From Sneathiella sp. (lineage in GTDB: Bacteria > Pseudomonadota > Alphaproteobacteria > Sneathiellales > Sneathiellaceae), in contig JAEPMY010000004.1 of assembly GCA_017643685.1 (NCBI GenBank), positions 1 through 64,000 on the forward strand: a stretch of DNA of 64,000 bases, in the 5' to 3' direction. Shown piece by piece: positions 27,298 to 37,037 of the stretch (within the stretch, counting starts at the first letter, position 1; the number at the start of each line of letters is the position of its first letter). The position numbers were made by a program, and so were the translations under genes. Under the pieces are notes generated by a model that saw nothing but the letters and a program-made list of their open reading frames with translations, searched no databases and was not told where the DNA came from.

Positions 27298-28473
27298 ATG
27301 TCTAAATCAAACTATGTATCACATATTCATGAACCACGGACAGCGACCGCAGTTCTGGTTCTGGCAGATGGCTCAGTCTTTCACGGATTTGGTATTGGTC
27401 GCGAAGGCGAAACTGTTGGGGAGGTTTGTTTCAACACCTCAATGACAGGATATCAGGAAAGTCTGACGGACCCCTCTTTTGCGGGGCAAATGATCACCTT
27501 TACATTCCCTCACATCGGTAACGTCGGATTTAATGACGAAGATGTTGAAACAAGTGGGGTTGCTGCAAACGGCCTGATCGTTAAAGCGGATATCACAGAG
27601 CCAGCCAACTGGCGAGCCGCCGGGCATCTGGACAGCTGGCTGAAAGATCGCGACCTGCTTGGGATTTCTGGCATTGATACACGACGATTAACACATGTCA
27701 TCCGCGAAAGCGGTGCCCCGAACGGCATCATTGCCCATAATAAAGAGGGCAAGTTTGATCTGGATGACCTCAAAAAGAAAGCTGCTGATTGGCCGGGGCT
27801 TGAAGGTATGGACCTTGCCATCAAGGTATCTTGCAAAGAGCCTTATAAATGGAACCAGACAAGCTGGGCCATCAAGGAAGGTTTTGGGGAACAAAGCGCA
27901 CCCAAACGGCATATCGTTGCCGTTGACTACGGGGTGAAGCGCAATATCCTACGGTGCCTGGCAGATCATGATTGTGACATTACGGTTGTCCCTGCAAACA
28001 GCAGCTTCGAAGACATTATGTCTCATAATCCTGATGGCATTTTCCTCTCCAACGGTCCGGGGGATCCGGCCGCAACCGGAGAATATGCAGTTCCAGTGAT
28101 TAAAAAATGCGTTGAAAGTGGCGTCCCAACTTTTGGAATTTGCCTCGGCCATCAGATGCTTGCCATTGCGGTCGGTGCGGAAACCATGAAGATGCAACAA
28201 GGTCACCGCGGCGCCAACCAGCCGGTTAAAGACATAACCACAAGCAAGGTTGAAATCACCTCCCAGAACCATGGATTTGTGGTGAAACGTGAGAGCTTGC
28301 CGGAAGGTGTAACCGAAACCCATAAATCTCTATTCGATGGAGTTGTGGAAGGCATTGCCCTTGATGGCAAACCTGTTTTCTCGGTTCAATATCACCCAGA
28401 AGCTAGCCCAGGCCCACAAGACAGTTATTACCTTTTCAAACGCTTTGTAGATATGGTGGACGCCAATGCCTAA
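27298..28473 (+). CDS. carA: carbamoyl-phosphate synthase small (glutaminase) subunit
   Basis: Hydrolyses glutamine and channels ammonia to CarB for arginine and pyrimidine synthesis. I start at [34 protein letters not shown] (391 residues) because the upstream part of the track ORF covers the promoter. The CPSase small-chain N-domain ([14 protein letters not shown]) is followed by a class-I glutaminase with nucleophile Cys in [13 protein letters not shown] and His/Glu in [11 protein letters not shown]. It overlaps carB by 8 bp. Confidence 0.97.
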   Translation: MSKSNYVSHIHEPRTATAVLVLADGSVFHGFGIGREGETVGEVCFNTSMTGYQESLTDPSFAGQMITFTFPHIGNVGFNDEDVETSGVAANGLIVKADITEPANWRAAGHLDSWLKDRDLLGISGIDTRRLTHVIRESGAPNGIIAHNKEGKFDLDDLKKKAADWPGLEGMDLAIKVSCKEPYKWNQTSWAIKEGFGEQSAPKRHIVAVDYGVKRNILRCLADHDCDITVVPANSSFEDIMSHNPDGIFLSNGPGDPAATGEYAVPVIKKCVESGVPTFGICLGHQMLAIAVGAETMKMQQGHRGANQPVKDITTSKVEITSQNHGFVVKRESLPEGVTETHKSLFDGVVEGIALDGKPVFSVQYHPEASPGPQDSYYLFKRFVDMVDANA

Positions 28474-31400
28474 ACGTACCGACATCCAGTCCATTATGAT
28501 CATTGGTGCTGGCCCGATCATTATCGGCCAGGCCTGTGAATTTGACTATTCTGGAACTCAGGCCTGTAAGGCGCTGAAGGAAGAAGGCTATCGCGTTATC
28601 CTCGTCAACTCCAATCCGGCCACAATCATGACCGACCCGGAGCTGGCAGACGCCACATACGTAGAGCCGATCACCCCAGAAGTTGTTGCAAAAATTCTGG
28701 AAAAAGAACGCCCGGACGCAGTTCTGCCAACAATGGGTGGTCAGACAGCGCTAAACACGGCTCTTGCCCTTGCGGAAGATGGGACCCTTGACCGCCTTGG
28801 CGTTCAGCTAATTGGAGCCAATCAGGAAGCGATTGAGAAAGCGGAAGACCGTGACAAATTCCGTGTCGCCATGCGGAAAATTGGCCTCGACATGCCGACA
28901 AGTGGTATCGCCCACAGCATGGAAGAAGCGTGGAAGGTTCTGGAAGAAGTACATCTTCCCTGCATCATTCGCCCCTCTTTCACACTAGGTGGAACAGGTG
29001 GTGGCCTTGCATATAACCGCGAAGAGTTTGAAGCGATTGTAACCAGCGGTCTTGACGCCTCCCCAACAACAGAAGTGTTGATTGAGGAGAGTATCGTCGG
29101 CTGGAAAGAATATGAAATGGAAGTGGTTCGCGATAAAGCGGATAACTGCATTATCATCTGCTCTATCGAGAATGTGGACCCAATGGGCGTACATACGGGC
29201 GACTCCATCACCGTTGCCCCTGCCCTGACACTCACCGATAAAGAATACCAGATCATGCGGAACGCTTCTATCGCGGTCCTGCGTGAGATCGGCGTTGAAA
29301 CCGGCGGCTCTAACGTTCAGTTCGCGGTAAACCCTGAAAATGGTCGCCTGATTGTGATCGAGATGAACCCGCGGGTTTCCCGCTCCAGTGCACTGGCATC
29401 CAAAGCAACAGGTTTCCCAATTGCGAAAATCGCGGCAAAGCTGGCGGTTGGCTATACCCTTGATGAACTCGATAACGACATCACAGGCGTGACACCTGCC
29501 TCCTTTGAGCCGACCATCGATTATGTGGTTACCAAAATCCCGCGCTTCACTTTTGAGAAGTTCCCGGGCGCGGAAGCCATGCTTGGCACCGCGATGAAAT
29601 CCGTTGGTGAAGCCATGGCTGTTGGCCGGACATTCGCGGAATCCCTGCAAAAAGCTCTCCGCTCCATGGAGACAGGCTTGACCGGCCTAAACGAGCAGGA
29701 AATTGGCGAAGACAAACAGGGTATCCTGAGTGTTCTTGCGAAAAGTACACCGAACCGGATTCTCAATATCGCACAAGCATTCCGCCAAGGACTGGATTTT
29801 GAAGAGATCCGCGCTGCTTGTAAGTTTGAGCCTTGGTTCCTACATCAAATTGAAGCGCTCGTCGCTGCTGAAGATGCGGTACGTGAAAAAGGTCTGCCAA
29901 CCCACAAAGGTGGCATTCTAAGCTTGAAACGTATGGGCTTTTCTGACGCGCGCCTTTCCGAGCTAAGCGGGCAGAGCGAAGCGGATATTCTACGTATCCG
30001 GAACCAGTTGGATATTCACCCTGTCTATAAGCGTATTGACACTTGCGCGGGTGAATTCACCTCTAAAACGCCCTATCTCTACTCAACCTATGAAGGGAAT
30101 GAGTGGGATGCCCCTGTTTGTGAAGCGGACGTTAGCGATCGCAAAAAAGTTGCAATCCTTGGCGGCGGTCCAAACCGGATTGGTCAGGGTATTGAATTTG
30201 ACTATTGCTGTGTTCATGCCGCCTATGCGCTTGCTGATGCAGGTTACGAGACCATTATGGTCAACTGTAACCCGGAAACAGTATCAACAGACTATGACAC
30301 CTCTGATCGCCTGTATTTTGAGCCTCTGACCGTCGAAGACACATTGGAAATCCTGAAAAAGGAACAGTCCAAAGGCACACTTCATGGCGTCATTGTTCAG
30401 TTCGGTGGTCAAACACCATTGAAACTGGCTGCGGGCCTTGAAGCTGCAGGCATTCCAATTCTGGGAACATCTCCAGACGCAATTGACCTTGCAGAAGATC
30501 GGGAGCGCTTCCAGCAGCTTCTTCATAAACTGGATCTGATCCAGCCGAAGAATGGTATCGCCCGTTCAGTTGAGGAAGCCTTCGCGATCGCTGAAAAAAT
30601 CGGTTATCCAGTTGTGGTGCGCCCCTCTTACGTACTGGGTGGCCGGGCCATGGAAATCGTCCGGGATGGTAACGCCCTTGATCGCTATATGCGCGAGGCC
30701 GTGCAGGTATCAGGCGACACCCCCGTATTGGTCGATGGCTATCTACAAAATGCCATTGAGGTGGATGTAGATTGTCTGTGTGACGGCGAAGAGGTCTTTG
30801 TCGCAGGCATTATGGAGCATATTGAAGAAGCTGGTATTCACTCCGGTGACAGTGCTTGTTCTTTGCCGCCATACTCCTTGAAGGAAAGCACCATCGAGGA
30901 AATTACACGTCAGGCTAAAGCTTTGGCACTTGAACTGAACGTGGTTGGCCTAATGAATGTGCAGTTCGCGGTTAAAGATGATGTTGTCTACATCTTGGAA
31001 GTGAACCCTCGGGCCAGTCGGACGGTTCCATTTGTAGCGAAAAGCATTGATTACCCGATCGCTAAAATCGCCTCCCGCATTATGGCCGGTGAAAAGCTAC
31101 CGTCCTTTGGTCTGGAATACAAGAAACTGGATCATATCACGGTTAAGGAAGCCGTCTTCCCGTTCACCCGCTTCCCAGGTGTGGATGTGGTACTCGGCCC
31201 TGAAATGCGCTCCACCGGTGAGGTGATGGGCATTGATCGTGACTTTGCTTCCGCTTTCCTCAAATCTCAGCTGGCGGCAGGCGTTAAACTGCCAACAGAA
31301 GGAAAGGTGTTTATTTCCGTCAAAGATATGGACAAAACGCTGGTTCTGGACGCGGCTTCGAAACTGATTGAACTTGGTTTTGAGATCGTTTCCACATCTG

Positions 31401-31690
31401 GCACCGCCACATACTTGCAGGAGCAGGGTCTGGAAGTCCAGAAAGTCAATAAAGTGATGGAAGGTCGTCCGAATATTGTGGACTTGATGAAGAATGGTGA
31501 GATCGCCCTTGTCATCAACACCACAGAGGGTGCGCAAGCCCTTGCGGACAGCTATGACATCCGGCACACAGCCCTGATGATGAAGACACCATACTCCACA
31601 ACAGTGGCGGGTGCACGCGCCACTACACTGGCAATTGAAAAAATAAAAACAGGAACACTTGAAGTGAACCCACTTCAATCCTATTCTTAA
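28466..31690 (+). CDS. carB: carbamoyl-phosphate synthase large subunit
   Basis: 1074 residues, full length. There are two homologous halves, each beginning with an ATP-grasp synthetase unit (first [20 protein letters not shown], second [20 protein letters not shown]), an oligomerisation region between them, and a C-terminal MGS-like allosteric domain (about 940-1074, [17 protein letters not shown]). The ATP-grasp glycine-rich loop [12 protein letters not shown] and its repeat [11 protein letters not shown] are intact. Translation is coupled to carA. Confidence 0.98.
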   Translation: MPKRTDIQSIMIIGAGPIIIGQACEFDYSGTQACKALKEEGYRVILVNSNPATIMTDPELADATYVEPITPEVVAKILEKERPDAVLPTMGGQTALNTALALAEDGTLDRLGVQLIGANQEAIEKAEDRDKFRVAMRKIGLDMPTSGIAHSMEEAWKVLEEVHLPCIIRPSFTLGGTGGGLAYNREEFEAIVTSGLDASPTTEVLIEESIVGWKEYEMEVVRDKADNCIIICSIENVDPMGVHTGDSITVAPALTLTDKEYQIMRNASIAVLREIGVETGGSNVQFAVNPENGRLIVIEMNPRVSRSSALASKATGFPIAKIAAKLAVGYTLDELDNDITGVTPASFEPTIDYVVTKIPRFTFEKFPGAEAMLGTAMKSVGEAMAVGRTFAESLQKALRSMETGLTGLNEQEIGEDKQGILSVLAKSTPNRILNIAQAFRQGLDFEEIRAACKFEPWFLHQIEALVAAEDAVREKGLPTHKGGILSLKRMGFSDARLSELSGQSEADILRIRNQLDIHPVYKRIDTCAGEFTSKTPYLYSTYEGNEWDAPVCEADVSDRKKVAILGGGPNRIGQGIEFDYCCVHAAYALADAGYETIMVNCNPETVSTDYDTSDRLYFEPLTVEDTLEILKKEQSKGTLHGVIVQFGGQTPLKLAAGLEAAGIPILGTSPDAIDLAEDRERFQQLLHKLDLIQPKNGIARSVEEAFAIAEKIGYPVVVRPSYVLGGRAMEIVRDGNALDRYMREAVQVSGDTPVLVDGYLQNAIEVDVDCLCDGEEVFVAGIMEHIEEAGIHSGDSACSLPPYSLKESTIEEITRQAKALALELNVVGLMNVQFAVKDDVVYILEVNPRASRTVPFVAKSIDYPIAKIASRIMAGEKLPSFGLEYKKLDHITVKEAVFPFTRFPGVDVVLGPEMRSTGEVMGIDRDFASAFLKSQLAAGVKLPTEGKVFISVKDMDKTLVLDAASKLIELGFEIVSTSGTATYLQEQGLEVQKVNKVMEGRPNIVDLMKNGEIALVINTTEGAQALADSYDIRHTALMMKTPYSTTVAGARATTLAIEKIKTGTLEVNPLQSYS

Positions 31691-31724
31691 TCCTTTGTGA
31701 GTTTCGATTAACCGACAACAGAAT

Positions 31725-31746
31725 GCCCCGGGGTAATTCCCGGGGC
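31725..31746 (+). terminator. hairpin between carB and greA
   Basis: GCCCCGGG-GTAATT-CCCGGGGC, an 8-bp GC stem with a poor T tail (TTCAAATTTG). It probably causes partial termination or separates the carAB and greA transcripts. Confidence 0.6.
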
Positions 31747-31788
31747 TTCAAATTTGATAACCCTAACGGGGATAGACAGAGATACTAC

Positions 31789-32262
31789 ATGGAAAGAATA
31801 CCAATTACGGCCACAGGCCACGCCAAGTTAGAAGCAGAACTTAAAGATCTGAAATCTAACGCACGTCCTCAGGTTATTCAGGAAATCGCCACGGCTCGTG
31901 ACCATGGCGACCTTTCTGAGAATGCCGAATATGACGCGGCGAAAGAAAAGCAGTCCCATATCGAGGGTCGCATTGCTGAGCTTGAAGACAAGCTGGGGCG
32001 CTGTGAAGTGATTGATGTAGCTGCCATGTCTGGACGCAACATTAAATTTGGCGCGACGGTTCTTTTGGTTGACGAAGATACGGATGAGGAAATCACCTAT
32101 CAGATCGTTGGCGATGATGAGAGCAACATTGAAGAAGGTCGCATCGCGATCTCTGCACCGCTCTCTCGTGCCCTGATCAATAAAGAGCAAGGCGACAGTA
32201 TCGAAGTGACGACGCCAGGTGGGTCAAAAGCCTACGAAATTCTGGATGTAAAATTCGTCTGA
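31789..32262 (+). CDS. greA: transcription elongation factor GreA
   Basis: Rescues arrested RNA polymerase by stimulating transcript cleavage. Start [19 protein letters not shown] gives 157 residues, the family norm; the 22 earlier track residues overlap the carB hairpin. The N-terminal coiled coil carries the catalytic acidic tip ([15 protein letters not shown], about residues 41-55), and the C-terminal FKBP-like domain ends [10 protein letters not shown]-like ([20 protein letters not shown]). A strong bidirectional terminator follows. Confidence 0.97.
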   Translation: MERIPITATGHAKLEAELKDLKSNARPQVIQEIATARDHGDLSENAEYDAAKEKQSHIEGRIAELEDKLGRCEVIDVAAMSGRNIKFGATVLLVDEDTDEEITYQIVGDDESNIEEGRIAISAPLSRALINKEQGDSIEVTTPGGSKAYEILDVKFV

Positions 32263-32282
32263 TAAATCTCTGGTCGGTATTC

Positions 32283-32317
32283 AAAAAAGCCCCGGAGGAA
32301 ACTCCGGGGCTTTTTTT
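32283..32317. terminator. strong bidirectional intrinsic terminator (greA / prpE)
   Basis: AAAAAA-GCCCCGGAG-GAAA-CTCCGGGGC-TTTTTTT, a 9-bp stem with a GNRA-type loop between convergent genes. Confidence 0.95.
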
Positions 32318-32323
32318 AATGTC

Positions 32324-34228
32324 TTATTGACCGTGAGGATATCCGACCAATTTCAGATCTGCCGTAATCTCATCAAGGATTGCAGGATCATCGATTGTCG
32401 CGGGGAAGCGGAACTCTTCGCCATCCGCGATTTTTCGCATAATAGCCCGAAGGATTTTTCCTGATCTGGTCTTAGGAAGCCGCTTTACAACAAGCACATG
32501 CTTAAAGGCTGCAACAGGGCCAATCATATGACGGACCCGCTCAATCAGTTCTTTGGCAATCTCACCGCCGTCGCGGTTCACACCAGCATTTAGAACAACA
32601 AAGCCAAACGGAATTTGACCTTTTAGCTCGTCCTTCACACCAATAACAGCGCATTCCGCGACATCTTTATGCCCAGCGACAACCTCTTCCATACCACCAG
32701 TGGAAAGACGATGGCCCGCGACATTAATAATGTCGTCTGTTCGCGCCATGATGAAAAGATACCCATCTTCATCAATATATCCAGCGTCTCCCGTTTTATA
32801 ATAACCGGGTACATCCTTCATATAGGATTTCAGAAAGCCACTATCGTTTTCCCAAAGCGTTGGCAGCGTACCCGGCGGGAGCGGCAATTTAACCGCAATT
32901 ACACCAATTTCCCCTTGAGGCATTTCATGAGACGGATCTTCTTCATCCACAATCCGAATATCATACCCAGGAACCGGGAGAGTTGGGCTTCCAAGTTTTA
33001 CAGGCTTAATCCCATACCCAGTACAGTTAGCCCCCATGGGCCAGCCTGTTTCTGTCTGCCACCAATGATCAAGCACCGGAACTTTTAGCGTATCTTGCGC
33101 CCAGATAATCGTGTCAGGATCAGCCCGCTCTCCGGCAAGGAACAACGTCTCAAAATTTGAGAGATCGTAATCATGAACCAGCTTGCCCTTAGGATCATGT
33201 TGCTTGATCGCCCGAAAAGCCGTTGGCGCAGTAAATAGAGCCCGCACTTTATGCTGCTCGATAACTCGCCAGAAGGTTCCCGCATCGGGGGTTCCAATGG
33301 GTTTTCCCTCGAACAAAATAGAAGTGTTCCCATGAAGAAGCGGTGCGTAAACGATATAGGAGTGACCAACCACCCACCCTACATCAGAGGCAGCCCAAAA
33401 GACATCACCGGGGTCCAGACCATACACGCCCTTCATTGACCAATGAAGCGCAACGGCATGTCCACCATTATCACGGACAACACCTTTCGGCATGCCTGTG
33501 GTTCCGGACGTATAAAGCACGTATAAGGGATCGGTTGCTGCGACAGGCACTGGGTCAATCGGGCCTGTCCGTTCGGACACTTCAGACCAATCGTGGTCCC
33601 GTCCGTCAATCATGCTCGCTTGACATTCCGGTCGTTGCAGAACCACAACATTTGCAGGCTTATGAGAAGATATTTCAATCGCTTCATCAAGAAGCGGCTT
33701 GTATTCCACAACGCGCCCTGGCTCCAGCCCACAAGAGGCCGCAAGGATCGCAACAGGTTTGGCATCATCAATGCGGGTTGCTAGTTCGTTAGCAGCAAAT
33801 CCACCAAACACAACTGAGTGGATAGCGCCAATGCGGGCACAAGCCAACATTGCAACAGCGGCTTCCGGAACCATCGGCATATAGATGATTACACGATCAC
33901 CTTTTTTAATACCCATCTGGTCCAAACCACCAGCAAAACGGGCAACAAGATCGGTCAATTCGGAATATGTGAAAGATTTGATCTGCCCCGTCATCGGGCT
34001 GTCGTAGATAAGAGCTGCCTGATCACCCCGGCCAGCTTCCACATGTCGATCAAGACAGTTATAACAAGTATTCAGCTCTCCGCCAGAGAACCATTTGGTA
34101 AAAGGGCTATTGCTGTCATCCAGCACTGTGTCCCATTTTTTATACCAAGAAATACCTTCTGCTGCGTCCCCCCAGAAACCTTCTGGATCTTTTAGCGAAC
34201 GCGCGTAATCCTCTTCATACGTCGCCAT
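32324..34228 (-). CDS. prpE: propionyl-CoA synthetase (acetyl-CoA synthetase family)
   Basis: Activates propionate (or acetate) to the CoA thioester through an acyl-adenylate. 634 residues. It has the acetyl-CoA synthetase N-terminal domain, the AMP-binding loop YVLYTSGTTGMPKGVVRDNGG near 245, the YKTGDAGYIDEDGYLFIMARTDDIINVAGHR hinge near 490-520, and the C-terminal acetyl-acceptor Lys in LPKTRSGKILRAIMRK. The PrpE/ACSS3-like GVVRDNGGHAVAL and YGLDPGDVFWAASDVGWVVGHSYIVYAPLLHG favour propionate. The RBS is GGGAGGAG. The gene is monocistronic. Confidence 0.92.
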   Translation of the reverse strand: MATYEEDYARSLKDPEGFWGDAAEGISWYKKWDTVLDDSNSPFTKWFSGGELNTCYNCLDRHVEAGRGDQAALIYDSPMTGQIKSFTYSELTDLVARFAGGLDQMGIKKGDRVIIYMPMVPEAAVAMLACARIGAIHSVVFGGFAANELATRIDDAKPVAILAASCGLEPGRVVEYKPLLDEAIEISSHKPANVVVLQRPECQASMIDGRDHDWSEVSERTGPIDPVPVAATDPLYVLYTSGTTGMPKGVVRDNGGHAVALHWSMKGVYGLDPGDVFWAASDVGWVVGHSYIVYAPLLHGNTSILFEGKPIGTPDAGTFWRVIEQHKVRALFTAPTAFRAIKQHDPKGKLVHDYDLSNFETLFLAGERADPDTIIWAQDTLKVPVLDHWWQTETGWPMGANCTGYGIKPVKLGSPTLPVPGYDIRIVDEEDPSHEMPQGEIGVIAVKLPLPPGTLPTLWENDSGFLKSYMKDVPGYYKTGDAGYIDEDGYLFIMARTDDIINVAGHRLSTGGMEEVVAGHKDVAECAVIGVKDELKGQIPFGFVVLNAGVNRDGGEIAKELIERVRHMIGPVAAFKHVLVVKRLPKTRSGKILRAIMRKIADGEEFRFPATIDDPAILDEITADLKLVGYPHGQ

Positions 34229-34311
34229 TCTTTACTCCTCCCGTAAAGCAACCGAATTGTGCATCCGAAAGTCACTTTGCGTGACCTTTTTATTATGCTG
34301 TGGAGATAAAA

Positions 34312-34336
34312 AAAGCCGTGACAGGATCACGGCTTT
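34312..34336. terminator. intrinsic terminator of trcR
   Basis: AAAGCCGTGA-CAGGA-TCACGGCTTT, 10-bp stem, 26 bp after the trcR stop. On the minus strand the 3' arm is followed by TTTTATCTCC. Confidence 0.85.
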
Positions 34337-34361
34337 ATGTCGAGAAATTCACTCCCAACGA

Positions 34362-35126
34362 TCAATCGTTGGACTTGAACAAATTCTCAAAGTTCTTGAC
34401 CGCCTCTGCTTTCTCGCGATCTTTATCATCGTCAGAGCTCTTGCGCGAACCAAATACGGCTTCGGCTTCGGCCATCGGATCATATTCTTCTTCCTGCTGC
34501 ATTTCCTGCTTCTTGCGCTCATAAGCAGTCAAAGGAACAGAAGCGGCATCCGCGGCAACTGCTGCGGCAACTTCTTCCATCAGCTTATCCGTATTGTCTT
34601 CATCCCGAAGGTGAGCAGACTTCCGAACAACCTCATCCAGCTCCATCTGCGTACAGATGCCAAGACTAACTGGATCCCGAGGCTTAATGGCCTGTGTATT
34701 CCAGTGCGTCTTGTCCCGAACGGCGTTGATGGTTGTTTTGGTCGTACCCACCAGTTTACCGATTTGCGCATCCGACAGTTCCGGATGAAATTTCAAGAGC
34801 CAGGAAATCGCATCAGGACGGTCTCCACGACGTGACACCGGTGTGTAACGGCCACCACGGCGACGTGGCTGCGGGACATCTGCAACTGGCGTGCTAAGCT
34901 GAAGGCGAGCCGCCGGGTCTTTCTCACAGCGGCTGATTTCTTCCTGAGTAATCTGGCCTGAGGCAATCGGGCTTTGGCCAACAATACCTACGGCGACCTC
35001 ACCATCAGCGATCCCTTGCACTTCCAAGCTGTGCAGGCCGCAAAAAGCAGCGATCTGATGAAATGTCAGGCCCGTATTATCAATCAACCAAACGGCGGTT
35101 GCTTTTGGCATCAATGGTGTTGCCAT
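34362..35126 (-). CDS. trcR: DUF1013 / TrcR cell-cycle transcriptional regulator
   Basis: 254 residues of the alphaproteobacterial DUF1013 family, named TrcR after the cell-cycle regulator that associates with RNA polymerase (family knowledge). The N-terminal region MPKATAVWLIDNTGLTFHQIAAFCGLHSLEVQGIADG is an HTH-like module; a second, DAQIGKLVGTTKTTINAVRDKTHWN near residue 122, looks like a recognition helix. Between them is an Arg-rich stretch (PQPRRRGGRYTP). The C-terminus is charged coiled coil. Genes around it (quinone reductase, DUF1192) are frequent neighbours in this class. Confidence 0.9.
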   Translation of the reverse strand: MATPLMPKATAVWLIDNTGLTFHQIAAFCGLHSLEVQGIADGEVAVGIVGQSPIASGQITQEEISRCEKDPAARLQLSTPVADVPQPRRRGGRYTPVSRRGDRPDAISWLLKFHPELSDAQIGKLVGTTKTTINAVRDKTHWNTQAIKPRDPVSLGICTQMELDEVVRKSAHLRDEDNTDKLMEEVAAAVAADAASVPLTAYERKKQEMQQEEEYDPMAEAEAVFGSRKSSDDDKDREKAEAVKNFENLFKSND

Positions 35127-35238
35127 TTTAACTCCTTAATAGATGGACGGTTCTATCCGTCCATCTGACTTTTATCTACCTGCATATATGGCGGAAAAAA
35201 GGCCCAAAGTCTAGGCTGTAAAACCTGAATAAAACGGT

Positions 35239-36243
35239 TTAAGCCCCAACTTCCAACACAATTTTCCCAATATGTCCGGAATCATCAATTCTCTCATGTG
35301 CTTTATTGGCTTGCTCCAGTGGAAAGACACTGTCAATGATCGGCTTCACCGTCCCTGCATTTAAAAGCGGCCAGACCTTTTCTTCAAGGCTTTTGCCGAT
35401 TGCAGCTTTCGATTCAATGGATTGAGGGCGAAGAGTTGATCCTGTAATCGTCAAGCGCTTCAGCATAACTGGTGCGAAATTGACCTCGGCAGTAGGGCCA
35501 CCAAGAAACGCGATATAAACAAGACGCCCCTCCACGGCGAGGGCTGAGATATTCCGCTGAATATATGATCCTCCGACCATATCGAGTATCAAATTAACGC
35601 CCTGACCACCGGTGAGCTCTTTCACAACTTCAACGTAGTCTTCAGTTTTGTAGTTAATACCACGCTCAGCGCCCAGAGCTTCAATCTCGCGACATTTTTC
35701 ATCTGTTGAGGCCGTAGCAAAGACCCGCGCCCCGAAAGCTTTCGCAAGCTGAATTGCAGTTGTTCCAATTCCGCTGGCACCGCCATGAACAAGGAATGTC
35801 TCTCCGCCCTGCAACCGGCCACGGTCAAACACATTTGTCCAAACCGTAAAATAAGTTTCCGGAACGGCAGCTGCTTTCACCATGTCATATCCGTCTGGCA
35901 CGGCAAGGCACTGAGCCTCCGGTGCGACACAATATTCGGCGTATCCACCGCCGGCAACAAGCGCACAAAGCGGATCTCCGACCTTAAGCCGAGTAACGCC
36001 AGGTCCAACGGCTGCAACCGTACCGGCAACTTCAAGGCCTGGAATGTCAGATGCCCCTGGCGGTGGATTGTATCCTCCCATTCGCTGTAATACATCAGGT
36101 CGGTTGACGCCAGCAGCGGCGACTTTGATCAGCACTTCGCCCTGCTTTGGCTCTGGCACCGGACGTGCACCAGGTACCAGATTTTCAGGACCGCCAAATT
36201 CCTTGATTTCGATGGCGGTCATCTCTTGCGGAAGGTCGCTCAT
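35239..36243 (-). CDS. NAD(P)H quinone oxidoreductase, zinc-independent MDR family
   Basis: 334 residues, GroES-like N-terminal domain (GEVLIKVAAAGVNRPDVLQRMGGYNPPPGASDIPGLEVAGTV) followed by a Rossmann domain with HGGASGIGTTAIQLAKAFGA near residue 145. Catalytic-zinc cysteines are absent, as in QOR and PIG3/TP53I3-type quinone reductases. It is likely a one- or two-electron quinone or enal reductase using NADPH. It is divergent from the DUF1192 gene. Confidence 0.92.
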   Translation of the reverse strand: MSDLPQEMTAIEIKEFGGPENLVPGARPVPEPKQGEVLIKVAAAGVNRPDVLQRMGGYNPPPGASDIPGLEVAGTVAAVGPGVTRLKVGDPLCALVAGGGYAEYCVAPEAQCLAVPDGYDMVKAAAVPETYFTVWTNVFDRGRLQGGETFLVHGGASGIGTTAIQLAKAFGARVFATASTDEKCREIEALGAERGINYKTEDYVEVVKELTGGQGVNLILDMVGGSYIQRNISALAVEGRLVYIAFLGGPTAEVNFAPVMLKRLTITGSTLRPQSIESKAAIGKSLEEKVWPLLNAGTVKPIIDSVFPLEQANKAHERIDDSGHIGKIVLEVGA

Positions 36244-36360
36244 TATTTACTCCTGCGATCTGTTCTTTTTTATGTAATATCAGGCTTTCAAGAGAAAGGC
36301 TGCGCCGGGCCCGCTCTTAACGATTTATCGCGCGCTTTAAACATATTGAGGATCTTACAA

Positions 36361-36543
36361 ATGGCAAGTGACGAGGATGATTTTCCGATTCTGACTAATC
36401 AGGGGAAAAGCTTAGGCGATATGTCTATTGAGGAGCTAAATGAGTATATTGCATCCCTTAAGTCAGAGATAAACAAAGTAGAAAATGTCATCAACACGAA
36501 AAAATCGGCCAAATCCGCCGCTGATGACATTTTTAAATCCTAA
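36361..36543 (+). CDS. DUF1192 small protein
   Basis: 60 residues starting MASDEDDFPILTN; the track ORF begins 45 codons too early, inside the intergenic region. It shows the DUF1192 pattern: an acidic N-terminus, then a short amphipathic helix (MSIEELNEYIASLKSEINKVENVINTKKSAKSAADDIF) likely to form a coiled coil. Function is unknown; the gene is conserved beside the quinone oxidoreductase and TrcR genes in alphaproteobacteria. Confidence 0.85.
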   Translation: MASDEDDFPILTNQGKSLGDMSIEELNEYIASLKSEINKVENVINTKKSAKSAADDIFKS

Positions 36544-36663
36544 ATAAAAACAATTACTTGGGTATTGGGGTGTAATTACAGCAAGCATTCACAGTAATAC
36601 ATGGCATTATTTTTTATATACGTTAATTGTAATTTAAGAAAATGCCCCTAAATTAATCAGTAT

Positions 36664-36754
36664 CAGCCCGCGTCGGGCTGTCGATTGGAACCTTTCCAAT
36701 CTATTTGACGCCTCCCTGTTGACTTGAGCCGCCCACTTAGGCGGCTCTTTTTTT
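36664..36754 (+). ncRNA. candidate small RNA D with CCTCCCTGTT motif
   Basis: Compact structured unit in a 494-bp gene-free stretch after the DUF1192 gene: hairpin CAGCCCG-CGT-CGGGCTG, hairpin GATTGGAA-CCT-TTCCAATC, single-stranded GACGCCTCCCTGTTGACTT, and terminator GAGCCGCC-CACTTA-GGCGGCTC-TTTTTTT. The segment before the terminator matches those in the three units at 45 kb. It could be an independent sRNA or the processed 3' end of the DUF1192 mRNA. The upstream 120 bp are AT-rich, with no promoter I trust. Confidence 0.6.
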
Positions 36755-36814
36755 GTCTGAATTTGTCAAGCAATGTTTTTTAACTTTACGTTACTAAATA
36801 ATGACATTCTCATC

Positions 36815-36843
36815 TTGACTTATGCACGTTTTCAGAGTTTTAT
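36815..36843 (+). promoter_or_regulatory. putative promoter upstream of metY
   Basis: -35 TTGACT (36815-36820), 17 bp, -10 TTTTAT (36838-36843). It would give a leader of about 190 nt before metY, containing two hairpins (36889-36915 and GGACC-AAATC-GGTCC at about 36973). Confidence 0.4.
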
Positions 36844-36888
36844 TCATGCAACAGGTCAAGTTTGACAGGTTGAGGTATCAAAATAGAA

Positions 36889-36915
36889 GGGGGCGCTGAT
36901 AACTCGGCAGCCCCC
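36889..36915 (+). promoter_or_regulatory. hairpin in the metY leader, terminator-like
   Basis: GGGG-GC-GCTG-ATAACTCGG-CAGC-CCCC, a GC-rich stem with a 2-nt bulge followed by TCATTTGTTTC. It is either a leader attenuator or the end of an upstream transcript. No known methionine riboswitch core was recognised. Confidence 0.4.
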
Positions 36916-37037
36916 TCATTTGTTTCTGCTACGTTATCTCTTTTCCACTTATTTCATGTGGATTCAGGCTGGACCAAATCGGTCCTGCAAGGTAGCTTTC
37001 CGCGCATAATTCAAAAAGTGTGAAGGGGAGCTGCTGA

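Noticed and set aside
36925-37037. SAM-II riboswitch upstream of metY
   Set aside because: CCTGCAAGG slightly recalls the core TTGCAAG, but the GATTT and GCTAAA segments and the closing stem do not fit.
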